Shown piece by piece: positions 18,183-25,894 of a stretch of DNA of 53,431 bases. Made by a program: the position numbers and the translations under genes. The notes under the pieces are model-generated. The model was given only the letters and a program-made list of their open reading frames with translations. It ran no database searches and had not been told where the DNA came from. Where the stretch lies: the NCBI GenBank assembly GCA_002365855.1, contig DFAP01000086.1:1-53431 (forward strand), given 5' to 3'. Source of the DNA: Pelotomaculum sp. UBA3103 (GTDB lineage Bacteria > Bacillota > Desulfotomaculia > Desulfotomaculales > Pelotomaculaceae). Numbering within the stretch: the first letter of the stretch is position 1; each line of letters starts with the position of its first letter.

Positions 18183-18671
18183 CTACTCATAAGTGTCGAA
18201 TATGCCGCCTACCTGTTTCGGTACCAGGCGGCCGTGGGTTTCGTCGTTGACCATCATGCAGGGTGATAGTCCGCAGGCGCCGATGCAGGCGACTGTCTCA
18301 AGGGTGAAGCGCAAATCTTCGGTGGTCTCGCCGTGGCCCACTCCAAGGTGTTCCTTGGCGGCTTCGAATATCTTGGATCCGCCACGCACGTGGCAGGCTG
18401 TGCCTAGACAGACGCGGATGATGTTGCGGCCGCGGGGCTTTAAGTGGAACTGGGCGTAAAAGGTGCATACCCCGTAAACTTTGCTGAACGGTATGCGCAG
18501 TTCTTTGGCGATTGTCTGAAGCGCGTCTTTGGGCAGGTAGCCGTAAATGTTCTGTGCTTCCTGCAGTACCGGTATCAGTCCGCCTTTGTAGTCCCGGTAC
18601 TGGTCAAGCAGGCTCTGCAATGCTACGTCTTTGTCTGTTTGGGCGAGTTCACCGCACTGACTTGTTGCCAA
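18183..18671 (-). CDS. formate dehydrogenase NuoE-like [2Fe-2S] subunit
   Basis: NuoE/HydC-type subunit, the partner of the NuoF-like protein. VCLGTAC (CX4C) and ACIGACG (CX3C) supply the four [2Fe-2S] ligands, and GVCTFYAQFH is the family signature. TTG at 18671 is chosen because GAGGAGG lies seven bases upstream, giving 162 residues, the usual NuoE length. An upstream in-frame start at 18740 would add 23 residues with no homology apparent to me. First gene of the three-subunit formate dehydrogenase operon. Confidence 0.9.
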   Translation of the reverse strand: MATSQCGELAQTDKDVALQSLLDQYRDYKGGLIPVLQEAQNIYGYLPKDALQTIAKELRIPFSKVYGVCTFYAQFHLKPRGRNIIRVCLGTACHVRGGSKIFEAAKEHLGVGHGETTEDLRFTLETVACIGACGLSPCMMVNDETHGRLVPKQVGGIFDTYE

Positions 18672-18740
18672 TTCTATTCCTCCTCTCGTTGTTTTATCCG
18701 TCCGACCGTCGGGCGTAGTTTCAAGGTTTCTGCCATTCAA

Positions 18741-19029
18741 TTAATAATAGCCGCGCTGCTCGCTTTATTTCTTATCCGGTAAAATCAATGCAAAGCTTTG
18801 CGGCACATTATCCTTTTCAGGCATTATCCAACTCCAGTTAAAAGAGTTAAGAACCATTAATTACAGCCGGCCGGCCGGCAGGCAGTCAAAATGAATCCGG
18901 ACCTTGTGAATGCGGTCTTTAACCTGAACATTACTCTGGTTCCGAACCTACAGCTGTCTAAAACGTTCGTCAATCAATTGTTAGTTATATAAATGGACAT
19001 TCATGCAACTTGTTGATTCACATTTAAAG
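18741..19029. other. intergenic region, no gene seen
   Basis: Between the dehydrogenase operon and the OB-fold protein gene. It holds a GC-rich GGCCGGCCGGC stretch near 18870 and AT-rich flanks, presumably including the promoter of the fdh operon. I see no clear promoter boxes, terminator or RNA fold. Confidence 0.5.
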
Positions 19030-19494
19030 TTAAACTTGTATTTTCTTTATTTTAACGCACCATACTTTTTTGTCTTTTTTTAGTCCAAAAGCTCTCAGGG
19101 AACCTGCAGCTTCAACATTATCACCAATTTTGATTTTCTCGCGCGGAGCCGCGAAAAACATTACTCCCACATTACCACTGCCGTCATTTATTTTGTAATG
19201 ACCACGGTTAAGCCACTGTAGCGACAACGCCTCAACTGTTCCGCGAAGACGAACGGGCGCCCCGGCATTCAGTTTGGACAAATCTTTGATCTTGTATAGT
19301 TTGTAATCCTGCAAATCAATACGGTCTGCCTGTCGCCTGTTCATTATGTTCAACAGGATGGGTATGACGGCAAGCGTCATGAACATTGGCAGCGCCATAC
19401 GCAACATGGCGGGATCAGGGTTCAGTGCGTAGCTGGCAATGATTAGGCTTCCGAAAAAGATGAGGCAGAAGTAGGCAGGTACGGACATCCGCAT
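19030..19494 (-). CDS. membrane-anchored OB-fold protein next to the formate transporter
   Basis: The 154-residue protein has two N-terminal transmembrane segments (about 5-22 and 30-48). A soluble domain follows, with RLRGTVEAL, YKINDGSGNVGVMFF and KIGDNVEAAGSLRA, the alternating pattern of a nucleic-acid-type OB fold. I do not recognise a named family. Start at 19494 has AAGGGGAG nine bases upstream. It lies between the formate transporter and the formate dehydrogenase genes on the same strand, so an accessory role in formate metabolism is possible but unproven. Confidence 0.8.
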   Translation of the reverse strand: MRMSVPAYFCLIFFGSLIIASYALNPDPAMLRMALPMFMTLAVIPILLNIMNRRQADRIDLQDYKLYKIKDLSKLNAGAPVRLRGTVEALSLQWLNRGHYKINDGSGNVGVMFFAAPREKIKIGDNVEAAGSLRAFGLKKDKKVWCVKIKKIQV

Positions 19495-19564
19495 TACAAA
19501 GAACTCCCCTTTCGGTTAATTGGAGGTTGGCGCCCCATGGTAGGGCGCCTACTCCTTGGAAAGT

Positions 19565-20482
19565 CTATTTCGTGAGTTCTTCCGGGAATTCATTCTTGAA
19601 GCAGAAGTAATAAACGAAACCGACGAAGATCATGCCGCCCACGATGTTGCCTATGGTTACCGGAATGATGTTCCAAAGCCACACATCGCCCCAGGTCAGC
19701 CCGCCGAATTTATGCAGGAGGGGATTCCAGTAAGTGACTGTTCCATCCGCAGCTGTTGTTGATTTATCAACCAGTCCTGGAAATTGCTGTGTCAGCCAGA
19801 GGCCGGCAGGCAGGAAATACATGTTGGCCACACAGTGTTCAAAGCCTGTGGAAACGAAGGCCATGATCGGGAACCAGATACCGAAGAACTTCCCGATGAA
19901 ATCCTTGGCGGTAATAGCCTGCATAATAGCGACGTTAACCAGGAAGTTACAACCAATGGCTGATAGGAAGCAAGCCCACAGGCCCATCCCACCAATAGAT
20001 TTGTAGGTTAGTGTCTTTCCTACGGCGATAGCCACTGCGGTCATACCAAAACCATTAGGTTCGTTTGCAAAGTTGCCTTGGGTAAAAGGACCCCAAACTA
20101 TCATATAAGCATAAGCCAGTGAACCAATCAAGTTGCCGATATAAACCCAAAGCCAGTTATTAAGAACCTTGCCCCAGCCGATTTTACCCTGTAGAACCGA
20201 CAAGGGTCCGAGCATCGCGTCGCCGGTAAATAGTTCCATACCAGTGAGCACGATCGCAATCAGGCCTACCGGGAAGACGGCGCCCGCGATTAATTTACCA
20301 AAACCGGCGCCCAATTGAGCACCTACTCCTGTACTACAAACCGTACATAACGCGGCACCAACCGCAATGTATGCACCCGCCATAATACCACGCATCAAAA
20401 GCTGCGGTACCGGTAGAGAAGACTTGTATCTGCCGACGTTCCCCGCCAGGCAGACGGTTACTGCTGGAGGATTTGGCATCAA
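19565..20482 (-). CDS. formate/nitrite transporter family protein (FocA/FdhC-type)
   Basis: Pentameric formate channel of the FNT family. The 305 residues carry about six membrane spans with GAYIAVGAAL, LFTGDAMLGP, NWLWVYIGNLIGS, and FVSTGFEHCVANMYF, which contains the conserved pore histidine. AAGGGGG precedes the start. It is followed on the same strand by the OB-fold protein and the formate dehydrogenase, which indicates formate uptake or export. A probable c-di-GMP-I aptamer lies about 220 bases upstream. Confidence 0.93.
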   Translation of the reverse strand: MMPNPPAVTVCLAGNVGRYKSSLPVPQLLMRGIMAGAYIAVGAALCTVCSTGVGAQLGAGFGKLIAGAVFPVGLIAIVLTGMELFTGDAMLGPLSVLQGKIGWGKVLNNWLWVYIGNLIGSLAYAYMIVWGPFTQGNFANEPNGFGMTAVAIAVGKTLTYKSIGGMGLWACFLSAIGCNFLVNVAIMQAITAKDFIGKFFGIWFPIMAFVSTGFEHCVANMYFLPAGLWLTQQFPGLVDKSTTAADGTVTYWNPLLHKFGGLTWGDVWLWNIIPVTIGNIVGGMIFVGFVYYFCFKNEFPEELTK

Positions 20483-21189
20483 ATTAAACCCCCTTTTTTT
20501 TACTTTCGCTTATAATTTTTAAAATAAATTCTTTGCGTTACCAACTGATTGATATACAATACAAGCTAAAATTATCCTTAAGCTAAAACCACCACCTTTC
20601 CTCTTTTTTAAAACCGTCACCACCCCCCCCCTGGTATAAACTTTTTTTAAAAATTTAAAGCGCATAGCTCAACGAGACCATACCCACCCCGATAAAGTCA
20701 TATTCCTTGCAGCCTGGCAATCAATGACCAATCATTATGGCTTTAGACCCATGGCTTTGCGCCGCCGGCTTTCGCCTGGCTTTGCCTAAATCGACAATTC
20801 AACTATTTCAGTTATGAGGAGATTAAATCAACTGGAAACATTATTTCAGCCAATACATCGTCGGTCAAATAGCGGCTATCCAGGGAGTGTATGAGCTGGT
20901 AGCACTGCCCATCATTATTTTATAAACCAACTTAAAATTCTCCAAAAATACTTTAATTCCTCCTAAACCGCAAAATATTTTTCTAATATGTCAAGAGGGT
21001 CTTTAATACTTATTTCTTATAGTTTATATTAATAGGATCTATAAATAATATAAATATTAATAATTAATAACTCGTTATTATAAACTTGCCGGGTAACTTG
21101 TCCTCTAATAAATTATATATATAAAACATAAAGCCATGTCTTGTTAAATATTTCTAATAAATTAATATGGCCTCAGATTTAGCCATAGC
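20483..21189. other. AT-rich intergenic region containing a riboswitch
   Basis: No protein-coding gene is apparent. The minus strand carries a c-di-GMP-I-like aptamer at 20706-20795 and a 220-base leader to the formate transporter. The 20930-21180 part is very AT-rich and shows nothing I can name. Confidence 0.6.
20706..20795 (-). promoter_or_regulatory. probable cyclic di-GMP-I (GEMM) riboswitch
   Basis: On the minus strand the blocks AGGCAAAGCC, GGCGAAAGCCGG, GGCGCAAAGCCATGGG, TCTAAAGCC and ATTGCCAGGCTGC occur in the order and spacing of the GEMM-I aptamer: a GAAA tetraloop in the first hairpin, the GCGCAAAGCC core, and CTAA before the second stem. The next minus-strand gene is the formate transporter starting at 20482. 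I do not see a clean terminator in the leader, so the mechanism is open. Confidence 0.8.
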
Positions 21190-21220
21190 TTTAAAAGACC
21201 CCTGAGGAAAACAGGGGTCC
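21190..21220 (-). terminator. terminator of asnB
   Basis: GACCCCTG and CAGGGGTC (8 bp, 21197-21204 with 21212-21219) form a hairpin. On the minus strand it is followed by TTTTAAAG. It lies about 50 bases after the asnB stop. Confidence 0.8.
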
Positions 21221-21266
21221 TTTAGCCTATCAGGTTAGATAGGGGGCGTCCCGGTAACGTTAAAAA

Positions 21267-23114
21267 CTATATGACCACCACATGGTTGAGCCTCAGCCAG
21301 GCTTCAACCTGTACCAGGTATGCCAGGTACTGAGGTCCTCTCATAAGCTGGCCGAACCACGGCCTGTCAAATACCTTTCCTCCGTTTTTGACCAGCTCAC
21401 GCACAGCTTCCACATTAATTAGCGGGAGCAGCGGTGAGTTTGGATCGTCAAGTATGCTCAACAAAAGTTCTTGAACCGCTGTCAGGTAGACCGGATTGTG
21501 TGTCTTCGGATACGGGCTTTTTGGGCGGGTTAGCACCTCTTCAGGCAAAAGTCCCGACATGGCCCGGCGTAAAATACCTTTCGACATTTGATCGCAGCTT
21601 TTCATTGCCCAGGGAATGTTCCAGACATACTCCACCAGGCGGTGGTCACAGTATGGAACCCTGACCTCGAGGCCGACTGCCATGCTCATACGATCTTTGC
21701 GGTCCAGCAGGGTCTGCATAAAACGTGTAATATTCATATAAAACATCTCCCGCATCCGGGCCTCAAGCGTATCTTCGCCAGGAAGGCGGGGAACCTCGGA
21801 AAGAGCTTCCTGGTAACGTTCCATTACATATTCTTCCGGCCTGATTCTCCCAACCAGTTCGGGCGAAAGAAATCGCATACGCTCCCTGGGCAAGCGGATC
21901 CACGGAAAAGTATTCACACGCAAAGCATCTTCATCGTGAAACCAGGGATAACCTCCAAAAATTTCATCAGCGGACTCGCCTGACAAAGCTACCGTCGCAT
22001 CTTTTTTTATCTCCCGGCAGAACAAATACAGGGAAGAGTCAATATCGGCCATGCCGGGCAAGTCATTGGCCATCACCGCCGGGAGAAGAGCGTCAGACAA
22101 ATCAGAATTGTCAATTTCAATATAATGATGGCATGTGCCTAGAAAATCCGATACCCGGCTTACCCAGGGAGCGTCGGAATTGGGCTGAAAATGGTCCGGT
22201 TTAAAATGTTTTTCATTCCCGACGTAGTCCACGGAATAAGTATGAAGACTTCCTATCCCGTCACGCCTAAAAGCCCTTGCAGCTACCGCCGTGATGGCGC
22301 TTGAGTCCAGGCCGCCCGACAGCAGCGTACACACGGGAACATCTGACACAAGCTGCCGCTCCACCGTATCTACGAATAACTCACGCACCCTGGCTGCGGT
22401 GGTTTCCAGATTATCAATATGGGGAAGATTCTCCAGCATCCAATAACGACTTACGCGGAGACCTTTGCGTGTATACAACAGGCAGTGACCCGGCCTCAGT
22501 TCAGAAATCCCGCGATAAATACCATGGCCGGGCGTCCTGGACGGGCCCATTACAAAGATTTCAGCTAATCCCCCGGCATCCACCTCCGGACAGACTGCCG
22601 GGTGAGCCAGTATGGCTTTTAATTCTGACCCAAATATAAAGCTGCTGCCCTGTTGAGAATAAAAAAGGGGTTTTACCCCAAGCCGGTCACGGGCAAGAAA
22701 GAGGCTCTGGTCAGCCTCGCTCCAGATAGCAAAGGCAAAAATCCCGTTGAAGCGCTTTAAACACTCCGGCCCCCACTCCATATAAGCCACCAGCAGCACT
22801 TCAGTGTCGGAATTTCTTGTCTGGAAAGCATGCCCGAGGGACTCCAACTCCCTTCTCAATTCCAGTGTGTTGTAAAGTTCTCCGTTATAGGTGACGGTGA
22901 ACAGGCTCTCGCCCCGGCGCCGGGTCATTGGCTGTCCCCCTCCCTCTGGGTCTACCACAATCAGCCTGCGGTGTCCAATTGCGGCACGATGTGAAAACCA
23001 CGTTCCTGAAGCATCCGGACCACGGCGGGACAATGTCTTTACCATGTTTTCCAATACCGGTCCCTGCCGGGTGAGGTCAGCCTCCCAGTCTACCCAACCC
23101 GTTATTCCGCACAT
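21267..23114 (-). CDS. asnB: asparagine synthase (glutamine-hydrolysing) AsnB
   Basis: Makes asparagine from aspartate, glutamine and ATP, or a related amidation. The N-terminal class II glutaminase begins MCGITGW with the nucleophile Cys2 and has RRGPDASG and TYNGELYN. The synthetase domain has LLSGGLDSSAITAV (pyrophosphate loop) and SGESADEIFGGYPW. Length 615 is typical of the AsnB/AsnO group. It stands alone between a Fur-box-like palindrome upstream and a terminator downstream. It could also be a specialised amidotransferase. Confidence 0.92.
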   Translation of the reverse strand: MCGITGWVDWEADLTRQGPVLENMVKTLSRRGPDASGTWFSHRAAIGHRRLIVVDPEGGGQPMTRRRGESLFTVTYNGELYNTLELRRELESLGHAFQTRNSDTEVLLVAYMEWGPECLKRFNGIFAFAIWSEADQSLFLARDRLGVKPLFYSQQGSSFIFGSELKAILAHPAVCPEVDAGGLAEIFVMGPSRTPGHGIYRGISELRPGHCLLYTRKGLRVSRYWMLENLPHIDNLETTAARVRELFVDTVERQLVSDVPVCTLLSGGLDSSAITAVAARAFRRDGIGSLHTYSVDYVGNEKHFKPDHFQPNSDAPWVSRVSDFLGTCHHYIEIDNSDLSDALLPAVMANDLPGMADIDSSLYLFCREIKKDATVALSGESADEIFGGYPWFHDEDALRVNTFPWIRLPRERMRFLSPELVGRIRPEEYVMERYQEALSEVPRLPGEDTLEARMREMFYMNITRFMQTLLDRKDRMSMAVGLEVRVPYCDHRLVEYVWNIPWAMKSCDQMSKGILRRAMSGLLPEEVLTRPKSPYPKTHNPVYLTAVQELLLSILDDPNSPLLPLINVEAVRELVKNGGKVFDRPWFGQLMRGPQYLAYLVQVEAWLRLNHVVVI

Positions 23115-23138
23115 TTGAAAAACCTCCTATCAAAGGTC

Positions 23139-23181
23139 ATTGTAATATATGAAAATGATTATCATTTTCATATATTACAAT
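23139..23181. promoter_or_regulatory. Fur-box-like extended palindrome upstream of asnB
   Basis: A perfect 21-bp inverted repeat around one central T. Its core, GAAAATGATTATCATTTTC, differs from the classical Fur box GATAATGATAATCATTATC at only three positions. It lies 25 bases upstream of the asnB start, where a repressor would block transcription. Confidence 0.6.
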
Positions 23182-23206
23182 ATGCCGACGGTACTAGGGT
23201 TTCCGC

Positions 23207-23256
23207 TGAAAAAACGAAGTCCTGAAAGAAGCAAATACTTCACTCAGGACTTCGTT
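23207..23256 (-). terminator. terminator of the sigma/anti-sigma operon
   Basis: AACGAAGTCCTGA (23213-23225) is the exact complement of 23244-23256, a 13-bp stem. On the minus strand it is followed by TTTTTTCAG. It lies about 190 bases after the anti-sigma gene. The bases between (23257-23448) hold a 35-codon open frame starting at 23284 on the plus strand that I cannot support as a gene. Confidence 0.85.
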
Positions 23257-23448
23257 GTCCCTATCACGCCTTGATATAATTCTATGCTTTATAAGGGTAA
23301 AAAGGGCAAGTACAAATCTTATACCAACGATATTAAATTTGAACTTAAAAAAAAACTGGCCCAGGTTTGCTCCCGGACAGTTTTTGAATAGGCCTATGTG
23401 TCGCCTTTTTGAGAAATTGAGCCTGCTCCTTGGGTCCTGTTTTTAAGA

Positions 23449-24534
23449 TTATTTAAGTGAAGCTGCAATCTTCATGATTTCTTCTTCGGGAAGTTCACCG
23501 GTTATGGTATAAAAATATTCACCCTGCTGCCAGCGAAGAGTGGACGACCCTCCTACTATATCGCCGTCGGTGACAAAGCTTGTTTCCCGCAAGGTTCCGT
23601 TTTCACCGTTAATCCAAACCAGTTTAGCTTCCGGGTCCTCCTCCTGCAAGTTTATCTCCGTAGCGCCGGCCAGGCTTTGGCTGACTGTAAAAGATAACTG
23701 ATCAACACGGTAGTGCTGGTGGACAGTGCCTGAAAGCCAGGACACTTCTACGAGCTCCACATCGCCTGGCAAATAGGACGGTATTGCCGGGTTAAAGCCC
23801 ACTTCAGCTGCCGCTTCTTCCAGGGTACCTCTTTGCATGGCAGGACCAGCGGCGCCTGTGCCCAAAGGGATCACCCCCGTGACAGCTTGTTTGCCGTTAC
23901 TATCTTGTGTGTTCTCCAGATCACGGGGAACCTGGGCGATTGTAAGGGGTGCCTCTTCTATGGCGGGCTTCTTAACGATGCTTTTTTGCGTGTCCGATGC
24001 TCTTTCATTGTTTAATTCCGCCTGTTTTTCAGAGCTATCATCCGCAGCAGCACCCGTTAACGGGACCGCGGCGGTCTGCGCCTCCCTACCCGCTTCAGAA
24101 ACGGCCGAATTCTCAAAATCCATGTTGCTGTTGGGAGAGGGCGACTGCATAACCATATCGCTTTGTCTTCCGGTCAGCGAAAAGTGGTTATAAAAACTTA
24201 AAATACCGGCTGTTGTTACAATAAATATTATAGCAGCGGCAATCGCCGGTTTCCTTATGATCAGGCCCAAACTTTCTGCCAGCGTCCTTTTTCTCCTTTG
24301 TTCCCCGAAGAGGCGCTTTTCTATTCTTAGACCCAGGGTGCCAGGCACATCTATGCTGGAGACCATATCCCGGACAACACCCCTTAAAATGTTATCCGCC
24401 CTTTCCATCCTTAAAAATTCATTCCGGCAGCTATCGCATGTTTTCAGGTGTTCACTTACTTGGTGCTGTTCCCCGGCATGAAGTGTATTATCCAGCAGGT
24501 CATTAAACAACAGCCTAACAGCTTTACAGTGCAT
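23449..24534 (-). CDS. anti-sigma factor with zinc-finger domain and extracytoplasmic sensor domain
   Basis: The N-terminal anti-sigma zinc finger has H29-X3-C33-X2-C36 (HLKTCDSC). A single transmembrane helix lies at about 96-114 (AIAAAIIFIVTTAGILSF). A low-complexity Ala/Glu/Ser region follows, then a C-terminal domain resembling the DUF4367 sensor domain (IPSYLPGDVELVEVSW). It overlaps the upstream ECF sigma gene by 11 bases, so it presumably holds that sigma factor at the membrane until an envelope signal arrives. Confidence 0.85.
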   Translation of the reverse strand: MHCKAVRLLFNDLLDNTLHAGEQHQVSEHLKTCDSCRNEFLRMERADNILRGVVRDMVSSIDVPGTLGLRIEKRLFGEQRRKRTLAESLGLIIRKPAIAAAIIFIVTTAGILSFYNHFSLTGRQSDMVMQSPSPNSNMDFENSAVSEAGREAQTAAVPLTGAAADDSSEKQAELNNERASDTQKSIVKKPAIEEAPLTIAQVPRDLENTQDSNGKQAVTGVIPLGTGAAGPAMQRGTLEEAAAEVGFNPAIPSYLPGDVELVEVSWLSGTVHQHYRVDQLSFTVSQSLAGATEINLQEEDPEAKLVWINGENGTLRETSFVTDGDIVGGSSTLRWQQGEYFYTITGELPEEEIMKIAASLK

Positions 24535-25060
24535 ACTCCTGCCCTCTTTCCAATCGTTCTCTGATTAAGTTTCTGGCGGAGTTCAACCTTGACTTCACTG
24601 TTCCCACCGGTACTCCCAGTGTCTGGGCAACTTTCTGGATACTAAAATCCATCCCGTAATACAGCGTCAAGACCAGGCGGTGTTCCGGCTTTAGACCTGA
24701 TATCACATCTTTAAGATCAATTTGGTTTTCCACCCCGTCCATATTCCCTTCCCCAATTTTTAGATTTGAGGACCACTTGTTCATTGCGGCAGCTTCCCTG
24801 TTCATTTTTCGAAGCTTGTCGTAACACAGGTTTACAACAATTCTGTATAACCAGGTTTTAAATGAGGAATCCATCCTAAACGAAACTATTTTACGGTAAC
24901 ACGTTAAAAAAGCTTCCTGGACCACGTCTTCCGCATCAACACTGCTGCGCAAGACCATAAACGCAGTGCGGTAAGCGTCCGGTGAGTACTTTTGCACTAA
25001 TTGTGCAAAGGCATCTTTGTCCCCTGATTGGGACAATTGAATAAGTCTCTCTTCAGACAA
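24524..25060 (-). CDS. ECF-type RNA polymerase sigma factor
   Basis: The 178 residues comprise region 2 (DAEDVVQEAFLTCYR and FKTWLYRIVVNLCYDKLRK) and region 4 (LTLYYGMDFSIQKVAQTLG and VGTVKSRLNSARNLIRERL). They are separated by a short linker, with no region 1 or 3, as in group IV sigma factors. It is followed and overlapped by its anti-sigma gene. An ECF-type promoter directly upstream (25108-25135) suggests it activates its own transcription. Confidence 0.93.
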   Translation of the reverse strand: MSEERLIQLSQSGDKDAFAQLVQKYSPDAYRTAFMVLRSSVDAEDVVQEAFLTCYRKIVSFRMDSSFKTWLYRIVVNLCYDKLRKMNREAAAMNKWSSNLKIGEGNMDGVENQIDLKDVISGLKPEHRLVLTLYYGMDFSIQKVAQTLGVPVGTVKSRLNSARNLIRERLERGQEYAL

Positions 25061-25107
25061 GTTTCTTCACCCGGTATTTCCACTAAGATCAATCAATCTT
25101 AGTTATT

Positions 25108-25135
25108 TAGACGAATGATCGGGTTAGGAGGTTCA
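25108..25135 (-). promoter_or_regulatory. ECF-type promoter of the sigma/anti-sigma operon
   Basis: On the minus strand TGAACC (25130-25135) and CGTCTA (25108-25113) are separated by exactly 16 bases, the classical bipartite ECF pattern. It lies about 50 bases upstream of the sigma start codon. Confidence 0.75.
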
Positions 25136-25157
25136 AATTAAACGATAAACTTCGCTA

Positions 25158-25185
25158 TTGACAGGGTTATCCCCTGTTATATAAT
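25158..25185 (+). promoter_or_regulatory. consensus sigma-A promoter for the tRNA-like RNA
   Basis: Perfect TTGACA at 25158-25163 and perfect TATAAT at 25180-25185, spacing 16. Expected start near 25192, 14 bases before the tRNA-like fold. Confidence 0.8.
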
Positions 25186-25205
25186 GATAATGGAAATATT
25201 TACCT

Positions 25206-25271
25206 GGGGGGAGTGTCGGGAACACAGCGAGGTTAGGTACCCGCTATACGGTTCGATTCCGTGTCTTCCCA
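25206..25271 (+). ncRNA. tRNA-like structured RNA of unknown function
   Basis: The 66 bases fold as a small cloverleaf. A 7-bp acceptor-like stem joins 25206-25212 to 25264-25270 (two G-U pairs), with A25271 as discriminator. A canonical T arm has stem TACGG/CCGTG and loop TTCGATT (25247-25263). A D-like arm pairs GTGT with ACAC (25213-25225). A third arm pairs AGCG/CGCT and GGT/ACC with a bulged A (25226-25245). There is no 7-base anticodon loop, no U8 linker and no encoded CCA, so it is not a normal tRNA. A 10-bp hairpin follows at 25281-25303. A consensus promoter precedes it and a GNAT gene follows. A decayed tRNA is the alternative. Confidence 0.5.
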
Positions 25272-25280
25272 AAACAAGGA

Positions 25281-25303
25281 AGCCCTGGCTTTTAGCTGGG
25301 GCT
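25281..25303 (+). other. 10-bp hairpin downstream of the tRNA-like RNA
   Basis: AGCCCTGGCT (25281-25290) and AGCTGGGGCT (25294-25303) pair over ten positions around a TTT loop. No U-tract follows, so it is a stable 3' structure or processing site rather than an obvious terminator. The AT-rich remainder to 25457 shows no gene. Confidence 0.5.
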
Positions 25304-25457
25304 CTCCGATTACCCTTTGTAAAACATTTCTGGCTTTATTAACAGAATATTTAAAATTAATCAAATTTTCTATCTTGTCAAATAATGCCCCCCGGGATTA
25401 CAATATAGTTAAGAAATATTGTTGTATTGGTTTTGTCCCGATTGTGAGGTGTCCCGT

Positions 25458-25811
25458 ATGGCTCCCCTGCATGAAATTTACGAATATGAGTTCTTGTCTG
25501 GAAACAGGCTGGCCACGGTTTTTAAGCTGGATAAGGGAGTAAAAATAATAGGCTTTATCTACGGCAGATGTTTTGAAATAAAAGTCTTGACCATCGGCAA
25601 CAATCCCAGGAGGAAAGGGCTTGGCAAAAAAGCACTGGAGTTTTTACGGCCTAAATTTTCAAAAATTGTAGTGACAGAAATCTGTGAAGAGGCGCTGCCT
25701 TTTTGGTTAAAGATGAGAGAGCGCCGATTGGTAGACGAACTGAAAACAATGAAAGATGGGAAATCCTTGTACTTGATAAAGAAAACAACCAAGCTGGGTA
25801 ATGTTAGCTAA
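25458..25811 (+). CDS. GNAT-family N-acetyltransferase
   Basis: Small acetyltransferase of about 117 residues. The acetyl-CoA loop is NNPRRKGLGKKALEFL (R/Q-x-x-G-x-G/A type), preceded by the beta-strand FEIKVLTIG. The substrate is unknown. ATG 25458 has GAGGTG seven bases upstream. The frame is open back to TTG 25419 and would add 13 residues including WFCPDC, a CX2C knuckle, so a longer form cannot be excluded. It follows a promoter-driven tRNA-like RNA on the same strand, which raises the possibility of an RNA-related substrate; that is speculation. Confidence 0.75.
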   Translation: MAPLHEIYEYEFLSGNRLATVFKLDKGVKIIGFIYGRCFEIKVLTIGNNPRRKGLGKKALEFLRPKFSKIVVTEICEEALPFWLKMRERRLVDELKTMKDGKSLYLIKKTTKLGNVS

Positions 25812-25894
25812 GTTTTATTTGGTAGCCTGCTAGACTTACCAGGAATAAGAACTATAATACAATTAACAGAAGAATATGAAAGGAGGGAAGACGG

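Noticed and set aside
23284..23391. 35-codon open frame (MLYKGKKGKYKSYTND start) downstream of the anti-sigma gene
   Set aside because: No ribosome site and no recognised family; could be a remnant but cannot be supported.
25206..25271. Canonical tRNA, including tRNA-Sec or tRNA-Pyl
   Set aside because: Only 66 bases, no 7-base anticodon loop, no extended variable arm or 8-bp acceptor as in tRNA-Sec, and no resemblance to known pylT sequence in the D and anticodon arms.
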